Positions 32,044 through 44,714 of a stretch of 64,000 nt of DNA are shown piece after piece. A program made the translations under genes and the position numbers. This DNA comes from Sternotherus odoratus (taxonomy: Eukaryota; Chordata; Testudines; Kinosternidae). How positions within the stretch are numbered: position 1 is the stretch's first letter; each line of letters begins with the position of its first letter. Under the pieces are notes generated by a model. That model worked only from the letters and a program-made list of their open reading frames with translations, was not told the DNA's origin and made no database searches. The stretch spans positions 30,007,390-30,071,389 of the forward strand of contig JAVMKO010000003.1 of NCBI GenBank assembly GCA_032164245.1. Reading direction: 5' to 3'.

Positions 32044-33750
32044 TAAGAAGATCTACCCTGTTTGAACTATGCCCGGAAATGGAACCCTGCAACACTCATA
32101 GAGGCCAAGAGTCATTTTATAAAAATGGAAATCTGCTGTACACCCCCCCGCATTATTTGATTGGTTAACTGAGCTATTCAACACTGCCTCATGGAAAAAC
32201 TGGCATTAATCTACAGAGGTGCAAGAACCAGCTATGCAGATACTTGGTCTTTAATGAGAGCATTACAAACTAACTCTAGGTAGACTGGGCTTCAGATGCT
32301 TCTCCTTTCTGTGGGGGCGAAGAGGTGTGGGCGAGGAATGTTAGGGAATTATTTCTTGTAACACTCAGAAGTATTTATCTATGAATATTTCATACCGTGT
32401 TGTTGTTAAATCTGTACTCCTGCTGTGTCTTCTGTGTCACGGTATTTGAACATATCCATACGGATATGTTAAAATTTTTGAAAAGTAAAATTAAAAAAGA
32501 AAGAGAGGTGCTTCAAGTTTGGGGATCCCCCTCAGAGAGAAAGACAAAAAGGGCTCTTGTTTCTTTGCTATTGCTGAACTACTGATTGCTATCAGTTCAT
32601 TTGACATGCTGCACCAGAAATTGGGGAAGAAGCTGCTCTTGAGGATAGAAGCAGGGAATAACTGTTATGCCTGTAAGGCTGATTTCCAACTTTTTTCTGC
32701 TGCTGCTGTCTTCTAATATACTTTCAGTAGACCTATCTACACTAGGAAATTGAACCCTCCAGACAAGACAAAAAGTTTCTCAAGACCCTTTTAGAAGCCA
32801 GAAAGCCTTGATTCTACTAGGTTCTAAGTGCTAAGATGTGCTGCCTGTGATTCCCAACACATTCCAACAATTTTTAATAACTGATACACTTCGGAAATAT
32901 TTTGTCCTATCTATGCTAGCACCCAATTGTCTTCAGTGTCTGGTAAACATGGAGTTGTGTGAAGAAAACATTTTTGAAGTTTAAAATTAATTTAATTAAT
33001 AACATTTATAATGGTTATGTAAATAATTACTATGGGATTGTTATTTTTCAGTCATACCAGTTTTTAGAGCTACTTACATTGAACAACACACAGTCCTTCA
33101 CTTATTCTGAAAGAGGTAATGACATTTTATTTATTTAAAAGGTCTTCTCTCTTATTTAACAGTGAATATCAGCTTGACTGACTATTCTGCAATGAATGAA
33201 ATATTTTTACTTAGTGAAGTTAGGGAAGCTGATTATTCTGTTTTCATTAAGAACAACAAATGGGCAAAATTAATTCACCACAGCTTGTAGTAATGTACGA
33301 TGGTGTCTGAAAACTTTCCCCTATTTTTTGAAAATGATTTTATTTCTGAAAATACAATATGCCATTTTATTGTTTCTTCAAAAGGTTAAGGGTTTAATAT
33401 GAGAATATTTCTGCACCTTAAAAACTGTCATACAAGGTTGCAATCCGAAAGCAAATTGGTCTGACCATTTGTTAAACTGTTGGATCATTTTTCATTTAAT
33501 AGTTTCATTTTATCGGTTTCATGAAAAACCAGCAAGTACAACTACAGTACCACGACAGCCAGTATACAGATTGGCTAGATTCAGTCTGCTATTTGCAGCT
33601 TTATTTTCCCCTGAGGGGTATTCACAGGGTTCATGATAAGAACTTAGTAGCATTGTTCCCCAGTTATGTGAAATCTGATATTGATGGTGTGGAGGTACTA
33701 TCAACTACTTCACCTCTCTGTGACATTGTAAAAGAGTCATTCAGTTTAAA
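32044..33750. other. Gene-free stretch, nothing recognised
   Basis: AT-rich. Short frames have no signature. Confidence 0.5.
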
Positions 33751-34164
33751 GCAGTGATGCACAAACTTTTAGAGTCATGCCCCCCCTTACCATTAGCGAA
33801 ATCTGTCCGTGCTCCCCTTCATTACTGCACAGCCAAGGCTTTTTCAGTAGTGGAGCTAGGGCTGAAGGCCAAGCTGGGGGCAGAGCTGTGCATAGAGGAG
33901 AAGCTGGGGCTAGAGGCGGAGCTGGTCTGGGGGCACAGAGGGAATGAGGGCAGAGCTGGCCTTGGGGAAGAACAGGGAGTGGAGCTGGGGCAGAGTGGGA
34001 CTGGGAATGGATGTGGCCTAGAGACAGAGTGGGCCCTGGTAGTAGAGTAGGAATGGAGGCTGATCAGAGTTGGGGCTGGCCTTGGGGTGGAGTGGGGCTG
34101 GAACCATGGTGCTTCTTCTCCACTCCCCATAGAGGCTGGCCTGGGCCCCTGCATGCCCTGAAGT
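33751..34164. mobile_element. hAT-like element fragment with GGGGCTGGAG-type minisatellite
   Basis: It starts cagtgatgcacaaactttta, a hAT-type end followed by gtcatgccccccttacc. It then runs into degenerate repeats of gagctggggcagag. The opposite end was not found. Proline-rich minus-strand frames here are artefacts. Confidence 0.5.
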
Positions 34165-34314
34165 TGTGCTTTCATGGTACTCAATCTTCAACCTTGCCGA
34201 CCCGGTGCCTCCTGAGTTCCTTCTTGCCGGTTACTCTGACAGAGGGGAAGGCAAGTGGGTTTGGAGTGGATATGAGCAACACATCTCAAAGAACAACAGT
34301 TACAAGAAGGTGAG

Positions 34315-35207
34315 TGTGGCGGGGTGTCCACCCGCCCCCTACCGGAAGGGGCTTGGAAAAGCCCCAAAAGGGGTTTAAAACAGGCAGGGAAGGGGCTGTA
34401 GCCAGGGAAGCCTGCAAACTCCCAGGCTGATTGGGAGTTAGGTGCAGCTGTGTGGCCACGCCCCAAACGCTCCCAGCCAGGATATAAGGGCTGGGAGGCA
34501 GAGAAGCAAGGGAGGAGTCTCCTCTCTGCATTTAGAGGGAGACAGGTCTGCTGCAAGGAGGCCTAAAGGAAGGTACTAGGCTGGGTGCAGGACTGGGGCT
34601 AGGTGGAAGGAGCTGGGCAAAGCTCTAGCCTGAGAGCCCCAGGCTGCAGGTGCAGGCAAGGGCTTAAAGTCAGTCTTCTCTGGGAGCAGAGGGAGACAGG
34701 GCCTGGCTGCACGGAGCCTGTACCGGGGTACCCAGACTGGGACAGGGCGAGGGCAAGGCAGCTGGGAGCCGGAGAGCTTTGGCTCTAGCGAGAAGGCCCC
34801 AGCTTACTGAGCCTAGAGGAGGCCCGACCCACGGGGTACTGGGGGTTGCCAGGAGGTGGCCCAGGGCTGATAAGAGCAGCAGGCCAACCCCTTCTTGCCG
34901 GTGATGAGTAGCCATGAGACTGCAGTCAGCCTCAGAGAGACTGAGGCAGTGGTGACTGGCAGTGGCTGTATCTGAGGCAAGTTGGGGATAGTGGGTGTTG
35001 GGTTCCCCAGGGAGGGGAGACCCTGAGACAAGGGGGGTACTGCAGGGGTGCAGCACCCTCAGTGAGGGGTCCCGGGGTCCGGGAGGGGCACAGGACCAGT
35101 GTGGAGAAGCGGACGTCGGCCGGCAGAGGGTGCTCCCGGGTCAAAAAGAGCTAATTCCCAGACGACCAGACGGGGGCGCCGCCGGGTGAGTGACCGACTC
35201 CGTTACA
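34315..35207 (+). mobile_element. Solo LTR, 893 bp, with 5-bp TSD gtgag
   Basis: It starts TGTGGCGGGGTG, ends CCGTTACA, and is flanked by identical gtgag (34310-34314 and 35208-35212). A TATA-like gatataaggg lies at 34481. It is GC-rich. No second LTR or internal region is present, so recombination has reduced it to a single LTR. It interrupts a DIRS element. Confidence 0.85.
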
Positions 35208-35298
35208 GTGAGTAACCGTTCTTTCTTCTTCGAGTGACTGCTCATATTGATTCTAAATTAGGTGACTCCCAAGCCTTACCTAGGAGGTGGGGTCAGAG

Positions 35299-36321
35299 TT
35301 ATGGAATCACAGACTGAAGCACCGCTCTGCCGAAAGCTGCATCCTCTCTGGCATGCTGGACAGTGATGTAATAAGATGTGAATGCATGTACCAAGGACCA
35401 AGTTGCCTCCCTGATGATTTCTTGGATCAGAATCTGAGCCAGGAATGCTGACAATGAGACCTGTGCCCTTGTAGAGTGTGCCATAAGTGCCGAGGCTGGG
35501 ATCTTGGCCAGCTCGTAGTACGTGTGGATGCAGGACATAATCCAGGAAGATATTCTTTGAGATCAGACAGGTAGGCCTTTCATGTGGTCAGCCACTGCTA
35601 TGAACTGATTAGATTTCCTTAATGACTTGGTGCATTCAAAATAGAAGGGTAACACTTGCCGAACATCCAAGGAGTGCAGCCTCTGTTCACGCCTACTATT
35701 ATGAGGCTTCCGATAAAAAACAGACAAAAAATATGTCTTGGCTGGTATGGAAATGTGATACTACCATAGGCAGAAAGGCCAGGTGAGATCTGAGCTGAAC
35801 CTTGTCGGTGTGGAAAACTATATAAGATGGGTTGAAGTTAAAGGCCTTTAACTAGACACCCTTCTTGCTAATGTGATGGCAATTAGTAATGCTACCTTCC
35901 ACGATAGGTAGAGAAGGCAGCAAGTCACCAGCAGCTCAAATGGGGACCCCATTAATTTGGAGAGGATCAAATTAAGGTTCCACGCATAAACAGGCTGTCT
36001 AATCCGGGGATATAGCTGGTCCAGATCCTTGAGGAACCGCCCAACCATAGGGTTGGCAAAGATGAAGCGTCCAGAGACTCTGGGGTGGAAAGCTGAGGTA
36101 GCTGCTAGGTGTACCTTTATGGATGTCACTGCCAGGCCTTTCTGTTTCAGGTGCAGAAGGTACTCCACAATAAGAGGTAACGGCACCTGAAGTGGGGGCA
36201 TACGACGCTGGTCACACCAGCAAGTGAACCTCTTCCACTTCACCAGATATGTGTCCATCATGAAGGGCTTTCTGCTGCCGGGTAAGACCTCCCTTACCTG
36301 CTCCAGGCACAGGAGCTCCAT
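35299..36321 (-). pseudogene. DIRS tyrosine recombinase relic
   Basis: The minus-strand frame 36321-35848 reads VREVLPGSRKPFMMDTYLVK, then WKRFTCWC, later LAVTSIKVHLAATSAFHPRV, GRFLKDLDQLYPRIRQPVYA with WNLNLIL, and KVALLIAITLARRVSS. This is the N-terminal and central part of DIRS recombinases (family marks: WDLNLVL, KTALLLAITSARRVSE). A second frame (35538-35299) reads SCIHTYYELAKIP..LMAHSTRAQVS and ends AFGRAVLQSVIP, covering the H-X2-R box and the C-terminus. A frameshift or gap lies between them, so this copy is inactive. In DIRS elements this enzyme integrates a circular cDNA instead of using an integrase. Confidence 0.8.
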
Positions 36322-36400
36322 AGGGTTCAGTCATAAAGCTTCCAAATCGTGTAGTGGAGGGACTGGACGTCTGAGTGAGGACCTGTTGTTAGATTTGGCA

Positions 36401-37899
36401 CTGCAACTTGCACAATGACAAAGCAAATGGAAAATCACCTGAATAACAGCAAACGAAAAGTGAGTGACCAATGCTGATTAGCACACTGAAGGTGAGAAAG
36501 ACCAAAATGGAGATTCATCATCAGAAAATAGCCAATGTCATCTACACAAAGAAAAGAGAGTGTGCAGTTCACTGGCCACATCATAAGATAGATGAAAGAT
36601 GGCCCAAGGTTTTAAAATGGTGTCCAGAGAATTGCAAACAAATTAAAGGGTAGTTACAAAGTAAGTGCAGAGACAAGCTGACAAAGTAGGTGGGAGTTGC
36701 TTGGATTTCAATGATGCATGACTGAAGAAAATGCTGCTTAATGAGGGAGACCTTCATTCAGCAGTGAACTGAAAATGGCTAATTAAAGAAGAGAGATGTC
36801 AGGCACTTTGAATTGTATAGAGGCATAGAGTCTAAAACATGAATAGAGATAAAAAGGGTGAAGGGACGTATATGGAGATGGAAAATCTAAGGTGTGAAAG
36901 CCTTTTAGAAAGAACACAAAAACACTGTGCCACCACTGTACAAAAGGATGTCAGTGGCATAAAGGAATTGAGCTCCTTGGATATCCTTAAATCTGCCATG
37001 AATGAGCAAGAAGCTGAGAGTGACTTGGCCACTTCATATATCTTTATAACAGCTTATTACATAACTAAAAAGGGTTTGTCTTTTAGTGAATACATTGAGT
37101 TCTCTGTTCCAGAGTGTTTGAAGAGGAAAGCTGGTTTAGAGCTGTAAGTAATGAGTCACATGCAGGTGCATTTCTATAAATATGATTTTAAAGAAAGCAT
37201 TGGAAAGTAATCACTACTGAGTATGCGCCATGAAGAAAACTCTAGCATAAAAGCTAAGCATGGTGCTTAATTATTTGAGGGGCGGTTTTGATGCAGTGAA
37301 GCTGGTTGCTTTTCTTCTCAGACTCTCAGATGATATACCTAAGCAACTGTTAACTATCACACCCCTCTTGTCCCTGAACCTGCAGGAATCTTTAGAGAAA
37401 TTCTATACAAGCACGTACTCTATATAGGCAGACAGTAGATCCCAGTAGCCAAATTACTGCAGAATCTGTTCAAACAAGAAGCCAAATAGGGCAGATTCCA
37501 TGCAATTTACCACTGTTCACTCAGGATTCAGGAAGCACCACTAGTTCCTGATCCTCATCTCATGTAACCAGGACCAAGGACATTGACCTGAAGTCAGACC
37601 TGCTTGCATAAGCACAGTGAACTGCAAGGAGGAAAACTGCAGCCTAGATACAATGATCTGGAGAGAGAAGAACATAGTTTGCTGCCCCAAGAAAAGTGAC
37701 AACTAGAGGCCCAGAGTAGTGTTCCCTTAAAGAGACCACAAAAGGCCAAAGGTACAGTTTCCCCAGAATTGTAATACTAAAAAAGAAATTTTCTTCTAAA
37801 TTACTTTGCAGCACAAGTAGAAAAATTCTCTAACAAACATCTGAGAGAGAGCAGGCAGTTAAGATAGCTTTGAACTAGAAAAACACAGACAAGAACATC
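36401..37899. other. Gene-free stretch, nothing recognised
   Basis: No signature was seen. A 102-codon + strand frame at 36839-37147 has no recognisable domain and overlaps an equally open opposite frame. Confidence 0.45.
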
Positions 37900-38400
37900 A
37901 CTGAACACATCAAGCAGGCTTATGAGAACCAGGTCCGTTGAGGTCCTTGCTGAATGCCTTGTGATCCTACTATACCCCTCCCCCAGAAAAAGAGCTGTGA
38001 AGGTGGGTCCTCCAGGCCTGCCCAGAAAGGCTACAGGGAAGAGCCAATTAGAGCCCAGCAGGCTCAAATAAAAGGAACTGCAGGGACGGCGTAAGTCAGT
38101 TCCTGGCTGGGGAGTAAGCAGTTAGAAAAGTTAGTCTCCTCTGGCCCTAATAGCCTGAGAAATAACCAGATGCTGAGTTCTGGATGCATTTTGTTTCTGC
38201 AAGGAGAGAGTGGACCTAAGGTATTGGGTGATGCAAAAGAGTCCCAGTGGTAAGAACCCAGGGGAAATAATAGCAGCTAATTATCTAATAAAAAGATACT
38301 TTGTTTTGGAAGATAAGTTGCCTTTGTCAATCACTTTATCAGAAGATTATATCCATGTCCTTTAGTGTTTACTTAACTACCCCAGAAACTCAGACCTCAG
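37900..38400 (+). mobile_element. LTR-like sequence (tentative)
   Basis: Segments such as aataaaaggaactgcaggga and ctaataaaaagatactttg suggest the R/U5 part of an LTR. No flanks were found. Confidence 0.3.
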
Positions 38401-38439
38401 GAAACACAGACTAAGGGAGGGATAGGCAGGTTATTATAG

Positions 38440-39160
38440 GGATGTTCCAAAATCTATTTTCAGGGTAACACCTATTAGCTAGTACAACTACAGTGAAGAG
38501 AATGTTCTTGGCAGTCTCAGTGGGCAAGCCCTTTTGAGCTTGACTCTGCTCTGGCACTGTGAAGAGATATGCGAAATGTACCATTAGTGGGAGGCCTCTG
38601 GGCTGCCAGTGAAATACCACTACTTTTAACATTTTTTCATTTACCTGGTGAGGCGAAAGGGTAGGCAAGCCCTGAGGGGTTCCTGGTTCTGTCTCCAAAC
38701 ATAGGTATAAGGTGAGTTCAGGGAGGACAGAAACCTCACAGAAGGTCAAAAGTTCACTTGATCTTGACTTGTAATATGAATACAGATCATGAAAGCAGGG
38801 CCTCACGATCCTTCTGACTTTCAAGGTTTTAAGCAGGAGGTGTCAGAAAAGTTAACACAGGGATAACTGGTAAGCTACCACAGGGATATTTGCTCTTCCT
38901 ATCATTGTGAAACAGAATGCACCAAGCATTAGATTGTTCACCCACTACTAGAGAACATGAGCTGGGTTTAGACCATCACAAGACAGATTAATGAGACTAG
39001 TGATGATCTGTTGTTGCAGTACTAATCCCACTCAGTATGAAAGGAAGCGCAAGTTCATACATTTGGTGTTTGTGCCTGCCTGAGGAGTCAATGGGGCAAA
39101 GCTACCAACTGTGGGATTAGAGACTTCCTGCCTCTAAGCAGGAGAAGCCACAGAGAAAGG
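38440..39160 (+). pseudogene. 28S ribosomal RNA retro-pseudogene (3' third)
   Basis: The + strand is collinear with the conserved 3' domain of vertebrate 28S rRNA. Recognisable blocks in order: gagcttgactctgctctggc, agtgaaataccactactttt, ctggtgaggcgaaagggtag, ttcagggaggacagaaacct, gcctcacgatccttctgact, ttttaagcaggaggtgtcag, acacagggataactgg, gctcttcctatcattgtgaa, ggattgttcaccc-like, catgagctgggtttagacc, gatctgttgttgcagta, catttggtgtttgtgcctg, ggagtcaatggggcaaagct and accaactgtgggattag. Variable expansion segments and the part after ataactgg are shortened or missing, and most CpGs are mutated. It is a single decayed copy in non-rDNA surroundings, not a functional rRNA gene. A 137-codon minus frame across it is spurious. 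Confidence 0.9.
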
Positions 39161-40396
39161 CTTAATAGTCAAGCTGCAACAGATGGTGGGGAGGCTTAAG
39201 AGTCCGCACTCAAAGGTAGGGGAGAGTCTCAGTAGCCATTCTCCAGAGAATGAGGCTAGGATTCCTGGACCCAATCTGCCCACTAGTCAGAGGAAATCCC
39301 AACACAGAGAATGGTGCACCCAGGTTGGCCAGAGAGGAGCAACAGGCATACATTTCCATGGGGTCATAGGCACCGTAAGTCATATATATTTTATTTTCTT
39401 CTGCCTGTTTTTTTCCTAATTCTGATGGTGTCAAAGTATCCCTCTCCACCACACATGTATAGACTTTCATAAGGAATTGTTCACTCATATGAATCCCCTT
39501 TATCCACACTGAAGTAGTTAAAGAATCACTTTATGGCCTGAGAGAGAGAGAGTTGAATCACGTAATTTTTCTCTCTGACACCACACACCCTTTCATATTT
39601 ATATTCTACATCAACATCTGAAGTACTTTTAAGAAGCAAATTTGTGGTGATAGTTCTATCTGTTCTGGAAAAGGAATGTCTGTAAAAGATTCCTTGTGCT
39701 AATATTTTTGTTGTCTCAAGATAACATTGGTTTGTTTTTCCTTCTTTAAATATTAAATATTAAAATTTAAATATTGCAATAGTCAAAGTTGTCATCACCA
39801 TTCAAGAATTCATAGCATTCACCTACAAATTTGAGTGGATATCTTAAATGTGGGGAAACAGTGACATCCTTTGCACAACTGATGAATGGCTATCGTATAT
39901 CTAATAATGTTATTTACAAATATGTTACAGAAGAGCAGTAACTAACTCAGGGAACTGTCAGTTTTAATTCAGAAGTGTTGGTTCTGGAAGATGAAGGGAA
40001 TAATGTTCCTTATCTCACTGAGGTAGGAGTAAAGTGGATGTTGGTTGGTTTGGCAGGTTGGCAGACCGCCCTGGAGGAAGAGAATATATGGGGTTGGCTG
40101 CATAACTCTACCTCCTCAGGTTCTTCCCCTTCCACTGACCACTTGGAGAGGGGAGGGGGTGAGCTGATTGACCTTAATTCTCTGTCCCTACCCCTATCAA
40201 AATAACACCCTTACTGAGCTTTCAAGGTTTCTTGCCCCCTTTAGCTGCAGACTGGGTCCCTTGTCCCTTTAGTTGCCAACAAAGCAGGGAGGGGGAAAAA
40301 AGTGGTGGCTTCGAGCCTCACTGAAACATCCAGGCTGGAGCTTAGCCAACCCTGTTTACTTGTGGGAGAATTGACAGCCAGCAGTGCCAAGGGGCA
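39161..40396. other. Gene-free stretch, nothing recognised
   Basis: Mixed composition without a coding or RNA signature. Confidence 0.5.
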
Positions 40397-41132
40397 GAGG
40401 TCATAGAACCACAAGGGTCATCTAGTCTAACCCTCTGCCAAGATGTAGGATTTATTGTGGATAAATCATCCAAGATAGGTCGCTATCCAGCCTTCTTTTG
40501 AAAATCTCAAGTGAAGGAACTTCCACAATCTCCCAAGGCAGTCTGTTCCACGGTCCTACTGTTCTTATAGTTAGGAAGCTTTTCCTCAGATTTAATGTAA
40601 ATCTGCTCTTCCTTGGTTTGAATCCACTGCCTCTTGTCTTGCCCTCTGTGGCAAGAGAGAACATTTTTTTCTCCATTTTTTATGACAGCCTTTCAAGTAT
40701 TTGAAGAGTACTATCATGTCCCCCACTATATTTCCTCCTTTCCAAACTAAACATACCAAGTTCCTTCATCCTTTGCTTATATGGTTTATGTTCCATCCCT
40801 TTGACCATCTTTATCACTCACCTCTAGATCCTTTCCAGGTTCCCCACATCCCTTCTATGTATTGGTGACCAAAGCTGGACACAGTAATCCAGCTGAGGTC
40901 TAATCAACCGCTAGTAGAGTGGTACTATCATTCACCTCCCCCAACATACATGCTATGCCTCAGTTAATGGTACCTAAAATTGCATTTCCTTTTTTGCAGC
41001 AGCATCACATTGCTGACTCATGTTGAGGTTGTGATGCACCACAACTTCCAGATCCTCTCAGAAGTACAGCTACCAAGCCAGTTTTCCCCCATTCTGTATT
41101 TGCACATTTGGTTTTTCTTCCCTAAGTGTAGG
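40397..41132 (-). mobile_element. CR1 LINE 3' part, antisense
   Basis: The minus strand reads the RT C-terminus: KMFSLATEGKTRGSGFKPRK, then FTLNLRKSFLTIRTVGPWNR with LPWEIVEVPSLEIFKRRLD, the usual CR1 ending (family: FFTVRVVKHWNRLPREVV..SLEVFKARLD). It continues upstream with the inverted form of segments such as ctttccaaactaaac and ccaaagctggacacagtaat. It is truncated at its 5' end near 41130. Confidence 0.85.
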
Positions 41133-41207
41133 AGTTTATATATAAAAAATTAATAAAAATGTAACAGAAAACACAAGAATTAGCAAATTTGCAGTTTATG
41201 CACAGAA

Positions 41208-41330
41208 CAATGTCCTGGAAAACAAGGCCACTGGGCACTGCGGGCGGCCGTGCCTGTGGACGTTCAATGTAAAGAAATTGTCTCATGACCCACCAGCGGC
41301 TTGCCCACCCTGCCCTAGACAATATTCTAC
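41208..41330. mobile_element. hAT MITE fragment
   Basis: The sequence gcgggcggccgtgcctgtgg followed by the end cggcttgcccaccctgcc matches the type of element seen whole at 57372 (CAGGG.. ends, mirrored). Only one end is present. Confidence 0.45.
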
Positions 41331-41389
41331 TGGTTAATATGTTTCTAGATGTTCATGTCCTATACTCTAAGAATTAGGATATCAACACT

Positions 41390-41476
41390 GGTGATATGAA
41401 GAAAAACCTAATAGCACTGGAGAGCTGCTATTGGTGATATGAAGAAAAACCTAATAGCACTGGAGAGCTACTATTG
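41390..41476. repeat. Two-copy 43-bp direct repeat
   Basis: The unit beginning ggtgatatgaagaaaaacct and ending gagagctgctatt occurs twice back to back, the second copy with a one-base change. Confidence 0.85.
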
Positions 41477-42799
41477 AGTGTAGTCAGACTTATGCCTGTT
41501 TCTTAAGACAAGAGGATATGGGCTTTATTCTATCTAAAAGTATTCAAACTTGATATGATTGGCTGTACCACAGATATACGATAGATTCTAAACAGAAAAG
41601 AAATTACGTATTTTCAACAAACCTCTATGAGAAACTTGAATTTCTTACAATTAACACTTATTATTTCTCTCCATCTTTTGTGGTTACATCACAGAGAGCA
41701 CAGAATACACAGATTTTTAGGCACGTGATTTTTTTATAAAGAATCAATCAAGTGTTTTAAGTTATTATTTCTTATTTTCCAACACTTCAGTACAAAGTTC
41801 CCATTTAACTTCTATATTAAAAGTATTTCCCCTTTAGCACTAATCTTACTGGAAGTGACTTTACTTTCATGTAATCCTCACATATGTAAATGATATCTTT
41901 GTTATTTAATGTTAAATATGTTAATTTTTTAAATTATTAAAATTTGAAATAGGCTGTGAAGTACTTAAGAAAATGAACTACATTTTAACACTACATCTGT
42001 CATTAATGAGAAATCAAACATTCTTTTTACAACCCTCTAATTTCACTAATTAGGATACATAATTATCATTAAGATTGCTTACAGCTGACATTAATGTGGT
42101 GAAATTGCAGTCTATCTTATGGCTTAATTTTTGCATACTACTTTCTAATGATTTATACCTCTCAGTGGGTTATTTTCAGTTGACAAACTATATTTTGTTA
42201 GATGTAATCCCATTAGTTTTTTCCATTATCTCCTTATTCACCACACAGTATTCATGTGTCTTCCATTATGTTTTCTGTCTCTACAATTTCTTCACAGTAG
42301 TATTTTCCCTGCCTCTCTATTTCCTCAGTATTGTTTTCTGTAAACTAATATAACATCTGTAATGTTTGTGAGAGATAAGTTTTTGAATATGGAATCATTA
42401 ACAGGGGGATTTTCAAAGGGGGTGATGTGAGTATACAACAGGGAAACTGAACACTCTTTTCTGAAACTTATAGCAATTTTCAAAGCTGAGAGTAGATGTC
42501 ACTGGAATTTTTAAAATGTAACCTCTGCCCTTGAGGTGTAAGCTACCTAAGCACTCTGTCCCTAGCTTTATTTTATACCCTGCCATAGGTTATGGGAAGC
42601 ATCTCCAATGTATTAAGTGTCAGTGACAAGTTCTGTCTTTTTAGGGGTGCAGGCATATGTTAGTCTGTGGTCTAGCTGTCACTATATATCTGATGAGCTA
42701 CATCACTTGAAGTGTATCTTATCAATATTTTGTACCTACCTGTCACCCTCTCTTCCTATGATAGTGTTGCACAAATGGCTCTGTTTCCTTTGGAGGTGT
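41477..42799. other. Gene-free AT-rich stretch, nothing recognised
   Basis: The 92-codon frame at 42075-42353 is hydrophobic but has no signature and lies in very AT-rich DNA. Confidence 0.45.
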
Positions 42800-43660
42800 C
42801 CCAATTTACCTTCAAAGAACAGGCAGGCCTTGGAGAAAGCTTGAATACAAAAGTTTATTCGCTAGCGAAGTGAAGCCACAGAGATAGCTCTCAAATTATG
42901 GCTTCCCCTCATATATCATTACAAGACTTTTTATATGATTCTTTACATGGAGGCGGAGGCAAGAAGGGCCTCATGCAAATTAACAAGTGAAAAACATGAC
43001 ATTATTATCTATCTATTTACTTATTTGTCAGGAAAGAACAGGAAATCTAAACATAAAGTCCTTGCCTTGAAATGGTACATATGGGGTAAAACAAACTTAT
43101 GAAATATACAGGACAAGGATGAGTGAGGCCCAGTGGCGCCTCCAAGAATGCATAACACAAGATAAAAACTTACAGCAACCCAGAGTTAGTTACACAGCTT
43201 CAGTAAGACATTTTCTTATAATTTTAACCTTTCTTTACAATAGGAGAAAACCAACAGAAGTTTATTTCATTAGATAGAGATTTTAGACTTGCCTTTACAT
43301 GAGATATTAGACCCACAAAAAGAGAGATCACTGCCTGGAAGGTTTTCCCACATTAGTCTCCCATTAGAATGATTATATTGGCCAATGAAATCACTAATTG
43401 GCCAATGGTCACAGCAATGCATACCACCAGCACATCTCTGGAAGATGATAAAATTATTCATCCCAAGTTCATACAACTTCTGCATTTCACACTCACGTTC
43501 ATCACAAGCTAGTTCTTGCTGTATTCCTTATTTGGGTTTTCAGCATGTCAAGCAAACAACCTCACCTACCTTATTTGCACTCCCACACTCTGCCCTTGTG
43601 CATACATTATCTTTTTTATTTTATACTACTGTCTAAAACCCCAGAAACCCAAAGACAAAA
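42800..43660 (-). mobile_element. LTR-like sequence, antisense (tentative)
   Basis: On the minus strand, ttcgctagcgaataaactttt carries an aataaa signal next to a probable LTR end. The antisense block to about 43650 has a uniform repeat-like character. No flanking duplication was identified. Confidence 0.35.
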
Positions 43661-44710
43661 AGCTTTGTAAAAAAAAAAAAACACCAATTACACCCTAAAA
43701 GAAAGCATATGTGAACAGAAATCTAGATTACATATCTATTTGAATACTAATCTTGCAACTGTAGTTTAAAAGAGATCACTATTGTGTTTTTCAATTTTTT
43801 CCTGTCTTTGTAATGTTTGTGTCAGATGAATTGTTGGTAAGTTTACAGTTTTGTTTGCAGATATAAACAGTTGGTTACTTGGTGTCAGACTTCAGAAAAA
43901 TATACCAAATAGAATATAGAATAAAGGGAAAAAAAACTAAAACATCCCTCTCTTTCCACTGTTAGAGTGAGCAGGCACAGTGGAATTCTCTCAGCTATTT
44001 ATTGGTAAGACCTTGAATCTTTATGTAACGATGCGCAGTCACAATGAAGTTAGCAGAGCTATGCCCAAACCAATCAGCACTAGGACCTAAGAAGTTACTA
44101 GTGAGTAAGGTAAAGAAAAAGTGTAGATACCGTTCCATAAACCCAAAGATTTTTTTTATTCATAGTAAGTTCTATGATCACAAAGCTTCTCTGAACTCAC
44201 TGTATCTCCGAAAATGTATTGTGATCAACAGTGCTCACTACAAAATTATGTTCCTGAAAAAATAATGTACTCAAGAAATACAAAGTAATGGTGCCATCTA
44301 CTGTTCTTATTTTGTGTGATAAAAAAATGTCAGGATCTTACTTCATTTTACTTTGCTTTCTGTTGTAAAAAAGTGTTACTCCTTACAGTTATTTTCTTTC
44401 TAGTTATGTACACATATTGATGTTAGCATTAACAAAGACTAGAAGGGGATGGTATGCCCTTCATAAAGTACTGTAATACAGTTAATGTCAACCAAAAATG
44501 AAACATTAAAACAAAAATTTGGTAGACTTTGGATATAAGGTTGATTTAGCAGGTAGGGCACAATCTCTCCTATGCAACATAACTATGAAAAAACTCTTTC
44601 AAAAAACTCACTTATAATATTTTTTTACAGTTCTAGCTAAAACAAATGTACATTTTTTTCAGTGAAGGACATTATATATTGCTCCTTTTGGAAACAACAA
44701 AAATGGTTAC
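43661..44710. other. Gene-free stretch, nothing recognised
   Basis: Starts with an A-rich run (43668-43683). No recognisable feature after that. Confidence 0.5.
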
Positions 44711-44714
44711 TTAT

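Larger units (their letters stand above)
34165..36400 (-). mobile_element. DIRS retrotransposon copy, split by a solo LTR
   Basis: Two parts, 34165-34314 and 35208-36400, belong together. The left part contains gagcaacacatctcaaagaa followed by caacagttacaagaaggtgag. The right part continues taaccgttctttcttcttcg, so the sequence is continuous once the LTR is removed. The right part encodes the tyrosine recombinase on the minus strand. No RT or gag part was found, so the copy is 5'-truncated. Confidence 0.75.

Noticed and set aside
33754..35189. Multiple open frames on both strands
   Set aside because: They lie in the hAT fragment's minisatellite and in the solo LTR. No protein homology.
38411..38824. 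137-codon minus-strand frame
   Set aside because: It is the antisense of the 28S rRNA-derived sequence.
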